Shown: positions 17,749 through 26,015 of the stretch, one piece after another
Position numbering within the stretch: position 1 is the first letter of the stretch
Layout: the number at the start of each line of letters is the position of its first letter
Made by a program: the position numbers and the translations under genes
Source of the DNA: Spirochaetota bacterium
GTDB taxonomy: Bacteria > Spirochaetota > UBA4802 > UBA5550
Direction of reading: 5' to 3'
NCBI GenBank assembly: GCA_017999915.1
Contig: JAGNKX010000001.1
Location: 124,001-188,000 of the forward strand
Length of the DNA: 64,000 nt
Notes under the pieces: generated by a model
The model's input: only the letters and a program-made list of their open reading frames with translations
What the model was told of the DNA's origin: nothing
The model's database searches: none

Positions 17749-18564
17749 ATGACGAGCAAACAGGGAACACAACCAAACAGACCGCTTCACGATGAATATC
17801 CCCCTATTCATTCTAAAAACAGCAAATCATGCCTCAAAAATAGAGAAATCTCCCCGGACGGAACATCCAGCAGAGCACAGCTTGAATCAATAAGCCGGTA
17901 TTATAATTACCTCGGCGCCACGAAGGATGATCCTTCGCCGCACAAAGACGTAAACGGCTGCTTCGCAGTCCGCCTGGCCCTGTTCTTGATTGAAACAATA
18001 TCGAGCAGGCGTTACGCCCTCGATGATGAAGGCTGTTTGGGCGGCGATTTTTACCGTCACTGCATGAAGTCAGACCGGGACCTGGCGATGGAAATCAACG
18101 ATCCCGACCTGCTCATCATATACATAAAACAGTGTCTCCGCATGATGGATTCCTGCGGCATACTGCTGAGGGACGGAAGTTTCGCGCGGATAAGCGCCCC
18201 TGAGGCATCGGCGGCGACGATATTCCACAGGCTCTTCAACTCCTTCTGGAACAGCACACCGTGGGAAGACCTGTTTCCTTCGGATACGGAATCAGCCCGG
18301 GAACTCAACGCGGTCAGGGCCATTCTCAAGGACCTGCTCCTTCGCCGGCACGCTTCCGTATCCATCGGCACACTGGCAAACGAATTCTTCGAGATGACCG
18401 GTTTCTCCAGCCGGAACAACCTGTTCATGATATCCTTCCTTGATTTCTACTTTTTTACATGGCTCAAACACTTCGGCATGATACGGTATTCGGGCGGAAA
18501 GGACCATGCACCGGTGCGCATTACCGTTACCGACCTTGGAAGAAACTCCCTGAAAACATTTTGA
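17749..18564 (+). CDS. Hypothetical protein, possibly winged-helix at C-terminus
   Basis: 271 residues. The first 45 are polar and probably disordered. The middle has a compact helical region with several Cys, and the last 80 residues (LLRRHASVSIGTLANEFFEM, then MIRYSGG and RITVTDLGRNSL) have the helix-turn-helix plus beta-wing look of a winged-helix domain. No clear ribosome site before ATG 17749; GTG or later starts are possible. It stands alone between AT-rich regions. No family recognised. Confidence 0.55.
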   Translation: MTSKQGTQPNRPLHDEYPPIHSKNSKSCLKNREISPDGTSSRAQLESISRYYNYLGATKDDPSPHKDVNGCFAVRLALFLIETISSRRYALDDEGCLGGDFYRHCMKSDRDLAMEINDPDLLIIYIKQCLRMMDSCGILLRDGSFARISAPEASAATIFHRLFNSFWNSTPWEDLFPSDTESARELNAVRAILKDLLLRRHASVSIGTLANEFFEMTGFSSRNNLFMISFLDFYFFTWLKHFGMIRYSGGKDHAPVRITVTDLGRNSLKTF

Positions 18565-18635
18565 TCTTGACTCCGGATGAACATTTCCATAATCATACCA
18601 GCGGCGGTCTTTAATCAGTCTACTTGAGGTACCAT

Positions 18636-19265
18636 ATGAAAAAATATTGGGTATTTGCAGTGGCTTTACTGTTCGCGGTCTCCTGCGGGAAGTACCACGT
18701 GAAAAATGAAATTAACAATGGATCCGCCCTGGGGAAACTGAAAAAAACCGGCATTATCATCCGCAAGACCCATAACACTCCCATTGCTTTCAAGCTCATT
18801 AAAAAAAACGTGTCCCAGTGGCTTGAGCCGTACAAGAAGGTCAATCAACTGGTGCTCATTGAAAAAACCAGCAAGGCCCTTGACACCGCGATGACGGAAT
18901 CGGAACGATTTCTGCAATTTTCCGGGAAAGGCGACTTCCAGTTTTATCAGACCATCGGCATATTGACTCATTACTTGAATAAAAACAAGGATGAGCTGGA
19001 TAAAATAAAGGCCGAAAACGATCTTGACAGTCTCCTCATATATGAATTGGACGCGGGATATTCGCTGGAACTGCAGTATACCGACTTCGGCTCCATGATC
19101 ATTATCGTCGATAATAACAACAAGATTCTAAGCATGGACCGCCAGTATGATAAATACGAGACCTTTGAGATCGACAAGGATATAATGAAGGAAGAGCTTC
19201 TGGATCTGATAAGCAACCGGCTTATTGATCAAATAACGAAGCTCAAATACGTTAAGGAAAAGTGA
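18636..19265 (+). CDS. Putative lipoprotein, unknown function
   Basis: 209 residues from ATG 18636, with GAGG 6 nt upstream (an ATG at 18624 has no such site). The signal peptide MKKYWVFAVALLFAVSC has a good lipobox (AVSC), so Cys17 is probably lipidated. The mature part is mixed helix and sheet with LLIYELDAGYSLELQYTDFG in the middle, reminiscent of small periplasmic domains. No catalytic motif seen. It ends 8 bp before the 3' end of the convergent tmRNA gene. Confidence 0.7.
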   Translation: MKKYWVFAVALLFAVSCGKYHVKNEINNGSALGKLKKTGIIIRKTHNTPIAFKLIKKNVSQWLEPYKKVNQLVLIEKTSKALDTAMTESERFLQFSGKGDFQFYQTIGILTHYLNKNKDELDKIKAENDLDSLLIYELDAGYSLELQYTDFGSMIIIVDNNNKILSMDRQYDKYETFEIDKDIMKEELLDLISNRLIDQITKLKYVKEK

Positions 19266-19272
19266 GCAACTG

Positions 19273-19625
19273 TGGAGACGGCGGGAGTCGAACCCGCGTC
19301 CTACAATCCAGCCCTACAGCCTCTACATGCTTATCCTGTTCATTTAATTTAAGATATCCCACCGGGACCAGGCACCGTTAGAAATATCCGAGTTCCCTGT
19401 TGTTTCGCCCTCATTCCGGGATCCGAGAAATCGGACTATCCTCTGTTTATGACACTTTCAGCTGCCCCAGAGGAGCAGACCCTCTGAAAGCGTGACAGTT
19501 AATTAAGCTGCCAATGCAAAATTATCGTTTGCACTTACGTTAGATCTGCCATGTTTAACGAGTTGACAGCACACTCGGCATGCAACTGTAAAACTGATAA
19601 TGCAGTCGAAACCAAAATCGTCCCC
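19273..19625 (-). ncRNA. ssrA: tmRNA (ribosome rescue RNA)
   Basis: 353 nt. The 3' end on the minus strand is a tRNA-Ala-like T arm and acceptor (GGGTTCGACTCCCGC followed by CGTCTCCA), with CCA encoded. The 5' end GGGGACG pairs with CGTCTCC. The tag frame begins GCA AAC GAT AAT and encodes ANDNFALAA before TAA TTAA, so tagged proteins would end in (A)ANDNFALAA, the ALAA end being the ClpXP signal. The 5' part has the usual GGTTTCGAC sequence. With SmpB it frees stalled ribosomes. One-piece form, not permuted. Confidence 0.97.
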
Positions 19626-19634
19626 TGCAGGGAT

Positions 19635-19663
19635 AATATATATAAAAACCTAATAAACGTCAA
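19635..19663 (-). promoter_or_regulatory. Sigma-70 type promoter of ssrA
   Basis: Read on the minus strand: TTGACG (19663-19658), 17-bp spacer, TATATT (19640-19635), then 9 nt to the mature 5' end GGGGAC. Confidence 0.8.
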
Positions 19664-19824
19664 TACTTTGTTCAGTTTTTATTGGATGTAAATCATTATA
19701 AAAAAGAAAATTTGTAAGACAAGTGGCCCAAAGGAATACAACCGAATTCGATTTTTCAAGGTTCTCTTGCATAAATAATGAATTTTTCTTTACACTGACC
19801 GGTCCAGACAATAATAATCATCCT

Positions 19825-20334
19825 ATGAAAAACTTTACAATAATCGCCCTCACAATCGTCATATTCACTCTATTTTCATATCATGGTGGCGGCAGTAATT
19901 CCATGGCACCTGCCATAATGGCCGTCGCTGCCGACGCAGCAGAAGGAGAGATGCCCCTCTCATTCAAAAATGTCATCGGCACATGGAGCCTGATGTATTC
20001 GGGAAACTATGGCTATGCCTTCAGCCTCAGCCATAGTTACCGGGCAACGGTTATTCTCTACCTGAACATGGAAATTCTTACATTCAGGGGGGTATATACC
20101 ATTGAAGAAGGGAACAAACTGCGCATCAACATCAACGAGATGAGGGAAGAACACCGTGGCGGCGGAAAGAACAGGGGCTTTGTAAAGGCCAAGTCTTCCT
20201 ATTTCCTTTTCGGAGGATACAAAACCAAGAAAGGCGGGCGGGAAACGCTCTATCTCAAGCCCCTTGCCATCATTATCGACGGCAACAATTCCGAAGGGTA
20301 TTTCGAGCCCCTCATCAAGCTGGCAAAAAGCTGA
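19825..20334 (+). CDS. Small exported protein, unknown
   Basis: 169 residues from ATG 19825, giving a signal peptide (MKNFTIIALTIVIFTLFSYH); a GTG-started reading from 19723 would bury the signal and is unlikely. The mature domain (from about VIGTWSLMYSGNYGYAFSL) looks like a beta-rich lipocalin-like or stress-sensing small domain. No strong ribosome site. Its TGA overlaps the ATG of the following hydrolase by one base, so the two are translationally coupled. Confidence 0.6.
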   Translation: MKNFTIIALTIVIFTLFSYHGGGSNSMAPAIMAVAADAAEGEMPLSFKNVIGTWSLMYSGNYGYAFSLSHSYRATVILYLNMEILTFRGVYTIEEGNKLRININEMREEHRGGGKNRGFVKAKSSYFLFGGYKTKKGGRETLYLKPLAIIIDGNNSEGYFEPLIKLAKS

Positions 20335-21101
20335 TGATTTCAGTAGAAAGCATAACATTCAGCAACAATGTCGGCCGGCGCCTCGCCGGCAGGATATACC
20401 GTGACGACAAAGCCGGAGATACCGGCATCATATTCAGCCACGGACTTTTTTCCAGTAAGGACGGATATAAAATAACCAGGATGGCCGATGACCTCGCCGC
20501 GACGAGCCATCCCCTCATGACCTTCGATTTTTCCTGCGCCGGCGAGTCGGGAGGACCGATATCGGACCTTTCGATCCTCCAGGAAGTCGAGGACCTCGCC
20601 TCGGCCGTGAGCTATTTCAAAGAGCGGGGAATCAAACGCATCCACCTGATGGGCTCCAGCATGGGCGCCGCCGTCTCAATGCTGTACGCGTCACGGAAAG
20701 ATCCCGCGATCGAATCCCTTATGCTCATCGCCGCGCCCGTCGATATTCTGGCCATATTCACCGGCGCCACCGGCATAACCGATCCGTCGACGCTGCCCCC
20801 CGACGGCATGACCTCCGTGGAGGGGATCGGCATCAAAAACGCCTTCTTCCTCGAAATACCGACGATCAACATGGTGGAAGCCATCCGGATGATCGGCGTT
20901 CCGGTCCTTGCCATACACGGCGGCCGTGACGCGGTGGTTGACCCGAAGAATATCGAAATTCTCGAGGACAATCTGGCCACATTCACAAAGACGGTCGTCA
21001 TCGACGACGGCGACCACGAGCTTACGCGGGACAAGGATATACGGTTCATCAGGGACACGGTCGTCGCCTGGCTCGCGGAAGAATACAGTGCCTATGCTTG
21101 A
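20334..21101 (+). CDS. Alpha/beta hydrolase
   Basis: 255 residues. Serine nucleophile in GSSMGA, acid in GGRDAVVD and His in DGDHELT, all in the order and spacing of the alpha/beta hydrolase fold. An oxyanion-hole SHGLFSS is near residue 35. There is no signal peptide, so it is probably cytoplasmic; esterase, lipase or dienelactone-type activity are all possible. Overlaps the small exported protein upstream by one base; a membrane protein follows 24 bp downstream. Confidence 0.88.
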   Translation: MISVESITFSNNVGRRLAGRIYRDDKAGDTGIIFSHGLFSSKDGYKITRMADDLAATSHPLMTFDFSCAGESGGPISDLSILQEVEDLASAVSYFKERGIKRIHLMGSSMGAAVSMLYASRKDPAIESLMLIAAPVDILAIFTGATGITDPSTLPPDGMTSVEGIGIKNAFFLEIPTINMVEAIRMIGVPVLAIHGGRDAVVDPKNIEILEDNLATFTKTVVIDDGDHELTRDKDIRFIRDTVVAWLAEEYSAYA

Positions 21102-21125
21102 TATTGAACGAGGTGCGTCACTGAC

Positions 21126-21509
21126 ATGGTTACGGTTTATTTTCTTATCCTGGGGATCATCCTCGTCTGCATCGGCTCCGTCGAGATGATAGCCCCCCTG
21201 AGGGCCTTCGATTTCTGGAAGGCCTGGGTATCCAGACAGCAGTTTTTCCTGCACGGCGCGCTCCTCATCATCGCCGGCTTTCCCCTCACCATTTACCAGG
21301 GCCCCCTGTCAACGGTCCTTTTCATTTTCGGACTTCTTGCGGTCCTGGCCGGCCCCTTCGTGCTCATCTATCCCGATAAATTCAGGCAGATGTTCCTGGC
21401 CATGGCTGAGGAGATGAAGGATGGCGATCTAAAAAAGATAATCTACGCCGAGGGTTTGCTGAGAATGGCCGTGGGGGCCGTCTGCATCGCCAGTTACCTG
21501 ATACGGTAA
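21126..21509 (+). CDS. Small membrane protein (three or four helices)
   Basis: 127 residues with hydrophobic stretches at about 4-20, 40-56, 60-85 and 105-125, and a conserved-looking amphipathic loop (YPDKFRQMFLAMAEEM). Third gene of the 19825-21509 run on the plus strand, 24 bp behind the hydrolase, so probably cotranscribed. No family recognised with confidence. Confidence 0.65.
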   Translation: MVTVYFLILGIILVCIGSVEMIAPLRAFDFWKAWVSRQQFFLHGALLIIAGFPLTIYQGPLSTVLFIFGLLAVLAGPFVLIYPDKFRQMFLAMAEEMKDGDLKKIIYAEGLLRMAVGAVCIASYLIR

Positions 21510-21540
21510 CGGCCCGGATCCGGACCGGCCAAAAATAACG

Positions 21541-21566
21541 AAGGCGCGGCTCCGGCGCCGCGCCTT
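21541..21566 (-). terminator. Rho-independent terminator after the AsmA-family gene
   Basis: 10-bp perfect G/C stem AAGGCGCGGC / GCCGCGCCTT with a 6-nt loop. On the minus strand it is followed by CGTTATTTTT. It sits between the convergent genes and could also stop the plus-strand transcript. Confidence 0.75.
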
Positions 21567-21591
21567 CCGGTTCTTTCATCCGCGACGGCTC

Positions 21592-23043
21592 TTACCAGAG
21601 CTTGATCTTCCCGGCCTTTTTCAAGAGCTGCTTGCCGCCGTCTTCGATCACCTTCTTGCCCGCTTCTTTTCCCGCTTCCAGCAGAACATCGCCGGCCACC
21701 TGCTTGATGATATCATCGAGCGACCCCAGCGCAGGATGGGTGAGGGTTGCCGTGGGCTTGCCCGTGGTGCCGGCCACCTTGAATTTCATGTAAACCATCC
21801 CATTCTTGTTCAGGAGGGGCTTCATCGCGGCATCTGCTATCTTATCGGGATTGGCGTATTTCTTTGCGCCCAGCTTCTTCAGGCCTGATTCAACCTGTTT
21901 ACGAATGCCGACCTTCACGGCGCTGTTGCGCTCCTTCAGCAATTCAAGCTCGAGGTTCACGTCCAGTTTCTTGGACGCGGTGTTGTAGGCGCCGTCAAAG
22001 AGGAGGCGGCACTCCTTGAGCTTGAGGTTCCCGTTGGAAAGCTTTGCCAGGTTGTTTTTATACCACACGTCCACGTAGGCGAGCTTGGATCCCTTCCACG
22101 ACTGTTTTCCCTTCAGGAAATTGAGGGAATCCCCGATGTACTTGCCCAGGATGTTGTTGCCGGCGATGGTGTTGAAAATCTGAAGCCCCGTGATCACCCC
22201 TTCCGGAGAGCCGGCATGGAGGGATACCTCCGGATCGAGCTTCCGCGTTTTCAGGTCGAAGGGCCGCACGTTGCCGTTCACATCCAGCGTGATATCGAAG
22301 GACTCGACGCTTCCCGACTTGACCGGGCCCATGGTACGTATCCCCATGAAGAGGGTGATCTTGGCGTTGTCTTTTTTATTCAGCTCCTTCGGATCTATGG
22401 CTATGTTGGATACCAGGGCCGTCATTTTGTATATCTGGAACCGCTGGTCAAGCTTTCCGTCGTAGTAGTTGATGGTCCCGTTCTTGAAGCCCACCTCGCC
22501 GATATTGATCGCGACGGGAATATCATCCGCCGTCAACGGTTTTGCGGGCTCTTTCGCCTCTTCGGCCTTCTTTTTCTCCAGCTCTTTCTGCTCCTCCCTG
22601 GTCAGCTTCTTCGGCCTGGTGAGGTCGTCAAAATTGAAGGCGCCGGCCTTGCTCTTCGCGACGTTGACCACCGGCGTGTACAGCACGCACTCCTTCAGCT
22701 GGAACTGCTTTTTCAGCAGCGGCATGAATTTGAGCTTCAGCCGGAGGGCCTCCATGCTGACGAAAACGTCATTGGCCGGGACCGGTTTCCCTTTCAGCGC
22801 TTCAAGCTGTTTTTCAGTCTTGTAGTTGGAAATCGATACCTTTTTCACCTCGATCCCCGATACCACTGAAAGAATGCCCACGTTGATGTCCTGGATCTGT
22901 ACATGACGGTTTAAAGCCTTGATCATCTGGTTCTGCACGAGCTCCTTATTGACGATAAGAATGATTGCAACACTCGCGGCAACGATGAGCAGTATGATGA
23001 AAGCAACGAGTCCGCCCAGTATCTTGAAGATTTTTTTAACCAT
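21592..23043 (-). CDS. AsmA-family envelope protein
   Basis: 483 residues with one N-terminal membrane helix (about 7-30), then a long beta-rich periplasmic part beginning with the AsmA-type NRHVQIQDINVGILSVVSGIE. A highly charged Lys/Glu stretch (about 145-170) interrupts it. Near the C-terminus, KFKVAGTTGKPTATL is the recurring AsmA element. AsmA-like proteins are thought to move or organise lipids between the two membranes in diderms. AAGGAGCGCTGT precedes the ATG. A terminator follows the stop codon. Confidence 0.8.
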   Translation of the reverse strand: MVKKIFKILGGLVAFIILLIVAASVAIILIVNKELVQNQMIKALNRHVQIQDINVGILSVVSGIEVKKVSISNYKTEKQLEALKGKPVPANDVFVSMEALRLKLKFMPLLKKQFQLKECVLYTPVVNVAKSKAGAFNFDDLTRPKKLTREEQKELEKKKAEEAKEPAKPLTADDIPVAINIGEVGFKNGTINYYDGKLDQRFQIYKMTALVSNIAIDPKELNKKDNAKITLFMGIRTMGPVKSGSVESFDITLDVNGNVRPFDLKTRKLDPEVSLHAGSPEGVITGLQIFNTIAGNNILGKYIGDSLNFLKGKQSWKGSKLAYVDVWYKNNLAKLSNGNLKLKECRLLFDGAYNTASKKLDVNLELELLKERNSAVKVGIRKQVESGLKKLGAKKYANPDKIADAAMKPLLNKNGMVYMKFKVAGTTGKPTATLTHPALGSLDDIIKQVAGDVLLEAGKEAGKKVIEDGGKQLLKKAGKIKLW

Positions 23044-23202
23044 ACAGCGCTCCTTACCATGTAGAATCTGGCAGAAAGAATTGTATATCTCCCTCCAGTG
23101 TGAGACGACTTTGTTTATATTTCACGCTGCGCGCCGGGAAATGGTATCCCGGCCCGCGCATTTCTCTCAATTCCAATTCGGCCGTTTCAACGCCGGCCGC
23201 CG

Positions 23203-24195
23203 CTACCATACCACGCCGAAGGTCACACCAGCATTGAACCCGTTATTGAAATAATAGGTGAAGGGGATGTCGATGATGACAGGACCGAAGTTAAGACCCG
23301 GCCCGCAGAATACTTTGGGCAGAAATTTGGTCGGCCCTTTTCCTCCCTGTCTTCCATAGGCGTAGGCCAGCCCCGACCCTGCCAGTGAGCCGTTCGTGAC
23401 AAGTCCCGACGCAGAGTAGTTCATGCGGGAAGACCCGAAGGCGAAGTCGATCCCCACCCCGGCGTGTATGTTAAGGACCCAGAAGAGACGGACGGCCGTG
23501 GACATCTCCAGCGGTATCACATACGATTCCGTCTTCACGAAAAGGGTGAACTCCGGCCTCATGGTATAGCCATTGGACGACATCGAAGGCGCTTTGTAGT
23601 GGAACCTGGTATTGTTACGCTGCCAGTTCAATCCGGCGCCGATGGAGAGACCGCGCCACAGGACAAACTTGACCGGGGGAGACTTCGGCTGAACTATCTG
23701 GTAGTTGAGCATACCGCCGGCGGTGATACCGTTGAATTTAAAATACAGATACGAGTATTTCAGCATGCCGAACTTGGCAGAGATGGTGAAGTCGGCCGGA
23801 AGCTTGATTCCCACATTCAGGGCCCAGGCATTCCAGGCGACCCCGATATACACATCGCCCTCCTTGCGCAGCTGCTTGACCAGTCCCTTGTAATACCCCA
23901 GGTTCGTCGTGGTGGCCGGGACCTGCGCCGCTCCCATGGTGCCCAGCGTAACCGAGACCTTGTCAAATCCCTGGTAGCCCCGCTGGGTCGCCACCGCCGA
24001 GGAATAGGCGCTCGCGTTGGCAAAGCCCTTGACCAGTTTCGCCTGGCGCTGATACGGCAGGAGCGTCTGGTTTATAAACTGCTGAGCGGCTGCATTGTTG
24101 AGTGATGTGGTGCCGTAAATCCATGCCCGCGCATCATTGACGCAAAACATGGTCATGACAGCCGCGGCCATGATGATGATATATCTGTTTTTCAT
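23203..24195 (-). CDS. Putative outer-membrane beta-barrel protein
   Basis: 330 residues from ATG 24195 (a TTG six bases upstream is the alternative, 5 nt after GGAGG). Signal peptide of about 24 residues ending in ARA. The mature part is rich in aromatic and Gly residues with alternating strands (for example VYIGVAWNAWALNVGIKLP and TFGVVW at the end), and ends in an aromatic residue (Trp) as expected for insertion by the BAM complex. No ligand can be named. Single gene with AT-rich DNA upstream. Confidence 0.7.
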   Translation of the reverse strand: MKNRYIIIMAAAVMTMFCVNDARAWIYGTTSLNNAAAQQFINQTLLPYQRQAKLVKGFANASAYSSAVATQRGYQGFDKVSVTLGTMGAAQVPATTTNLGYYKGLVKQLRKEGDVYIGVAWNAWALNVGIKLPADFTISAKFGMLKYSYLYFKFNGITAGGMLNYQIVQPKSPPVKFVLWRGLSIGAGLNWQRNNTRFHYKAPSMSSNGYTMRPEFTLFVKTESYVIPLEMSTAVRLFWVLNIHAGVGIDFAFGSSRMNYSASGLVTNGSLAGSGLAYAYGRQGGKGPTKFLPKVFCGPGLNFGPVIIDIPFTYYFNNGFNAGVTFGVVW

Positions 24196-24451
24196 CTTCA
24201 AAAATCCTCCGTTTCTGAATTTGTTTAATCACGAAATCGATATATATAGTATACTAATATGGAAAAATATAATTCAATAATTTTTTACCGCCATATCTAA
24301 AAATTGGAATTTTCATAATAATTGCAATGAAAAATTCAAATTTTTTCAATGAAAGCGACTCCCATCTTTAAACCCCGCCAATGGCGACCTTTTCTTCGCT
24401 GCAGATTCGCATAAACTGAACGATGCGAATTATTACCGGGCACAAACAAAA

Positions 24452-24477
24452 GGGGCGGCGCCTTGCGGCGCCGCCCC
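24452..24477 (-). terminator. Rho-independent terminator after the thiolase gene
   Basis: Perfect 11-bp stem GGGGCGGCGCC / GGCGCCGCCCC with loop TTGC; on the minus strand the run TTTTGTTTG follows. Stop codon of the thiolase gene is 27 bp away. Confidence 0.85.
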
Positions 24478-24503
24478 CGTTATCTGCCAAATGCGATGCA
24501 ATG

Positions 24504-25706
24504 CTATTTCAGGTTTTCTATCAGCACCGCGGCTCCCATGCCGCCGCCGACGCAGAGGGTCGCAATGCCCCACTGGACATCACGGCGCTTCATCTCATTG
24601 ATGAGGGAGATGGTGATCCGCGCGCCGGTGCAGCCCACCGGATGGCCCAGGGCGATGCCGGAGCCGTTCACGTTGACGATGGAGCGGTCCAGTCCGAGGC
24701 CGCGCTCTACCGATACATACTGGGCGGCGAAGGCCTCGTTGCACTCGAAGAGGCCGATGTCGTCGAGCTTCTTGCCGGTCTTCTTCAGCAGCTTCTGCAC
24801 CGCCGGCACCGGGCCGTAGCCCATCAGGTGCGGCTCGCACCCGGCAATGGCGTTGCCGGCTATGCGGGCCATCGGTTTTTTGCCGAGCTGCTTCGCCTTT
24901 TCCATTGAAGTGATGATCATTGCCGCCGCCCCGTCGTTCAGACCGGAGGAATTCCCCGCGGTAACCGTGCCGGCCTTCTTGTCAAAGGCAGGCTTCAGCG
25001 CTGCCAGGCTTTCCATGGTGATATCCCGGCGGGCGTGCTCATCGGTGGTGAACATCTTGGGTTCGCCTTTCCTCTGGGGTATGGGCACCGGAATGATCTC
25101 GTCCTTGAATTTTCCGCCGTCGATGGCGGCGATCGCCTTCTTGTGGCTCTCGAAAGCCACCTGGTCCTGGTCCTGGCGGGTTATATTGTATTTCTTCGCC
25201 AGGTTCTCGGCGGTCTGGCCCATGATGAAGGCCTCACCGAGGAGCTGGCTTCCGGAGTGGAGGAGCTCCCACATGGAGTCGGTGAATTCGCCGTGGGTGA
25301 GGCGCAGGCCCCACCGGGCGTTGTGGACCACGTAGGGCGCGTTGCTCATCGACTCGCATCCGCCGGCGAGGACGATGTCGGAGTCTCCGGCGATGATCTG
25401 CTGGGACGCGAAGATGGCGGCCTGCATGCCGGAGGCGCACTGGCGCTGGATCGTGGTCGCCGGCACTTCCATGGGGATGCCCGCCTTGAGCGCGGCGGTG
25501 CGCGCCGTGTTGGCCTCCATGCTCGTCTGTACACAGTCACCGAAGATGACATCATCGAGCATGTCCCCGGTAACGCCCGCCCTTTTCATCGCCTCCCCCA
25601 TGACGAGGGCTGCCAGCTGGTATGCCCTGATATCCTTGAGCGATTGGCCGAAGCTCGCGATGGGTGTTCTGCACCCTGATAAGATAACAACCTCTTTGTT
25701 CGACAT
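24504..25706 (-). CDS. atoB: Acetyl-CoA acetyltransferase (thiolase)
   Basis: 400 residues. Joins or splits acetoacetyl-CoA, or cleaves 3-ketoacyl-CoA in beta-oxidation. The nucleophilic Cys90 lies in QRQCASGMQA; the catalytic His lies in ALGHPVGCTGAR and the second Cys in CVGGGMGAA near 382. The length (about 390-400) and the NEAF motif (FECNEAFAA) fit the thiolase family. AGGAGAATTGTT precedes the ATG. Direction in the cell (synthesis or breakdown) is open. No acyl-CoA neighbours; the nearest are at 41-46 kb. Confidence 0.95.
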   Translation of the reverse strand: MSNKEVVILSGCRTPIASFGQSLKDIRAYQLAALVMGEAMKRAGVTGDMLDDVIFGDCVQTSMEANTARTAALKAGIPMEVPATTIQRQCASGMQAAIFASQQIIAGDSDIVLAGGCESMSNAPYVVHNARWGLRLTHGEFTDSMWELLHSGSQLLGEAFIMGQTAENLAKKYNITRQDQDQVAFESHKKAIAAIDGGKFKDEIIPVPIPQRKGEPKMFTTDEHARRDITMESLAALKPAFDKKAGTVTAGNSSGLNDGAAAMIITSMEKAKQLGKKPMARIAGNAIAGCEPHLMGYGPVPAVQKLLKKTGKKLDDIGLFECNEAFAAQYVSVERGLGLDRSIVNVNGSGIALGHPVGCTGARITISLINEMKRRDVQWGIATLCVGGGMGAAVLIENLK

Positions 25707-26015
25707 AACAATTCTCCTGAATGATGATGTGCGTTGAAGATTAACAGAGCCGATAGAGTATTTCTACCCGCCACGGTAACGATATGGCATGATATGCCGC
25801 TTATCCCCTGTTAAATCCAAACAAGCATCATGGGAGTTATATGTCAAGACAGATAGGAGCCCCGGCCGAGGTATTTGCCGGAACCTGACAGGATGTTCTA
25901 TGACCCTGCACGCCCTGGTCTTAGCGCAGACATTTGGACGAAAGCCAGCAGGATCCCAATGATATGGGGGAAACCATCGCGGCCCCCGCCGGAGACGGCG
26001 GGGCTGCTGCGGCGA
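25707..26015. other. 309-bp spacer between clpB and the thiolase gene
   Basis: No gene. A G/C hairpin (25984-26003, stem CCCCGCCG / CGGCGGGG, loop GAGA) lies 13 bp past the clpB stop, but no T-run follows on the minus strand, so it is not a clear terminator. Nothing else recognised. Confidence 0.4.

Noticed and set aside
25984-26003. Rho-independent terminator for clpB
   Set aside because: Good stem but no T-run on the minus strand.
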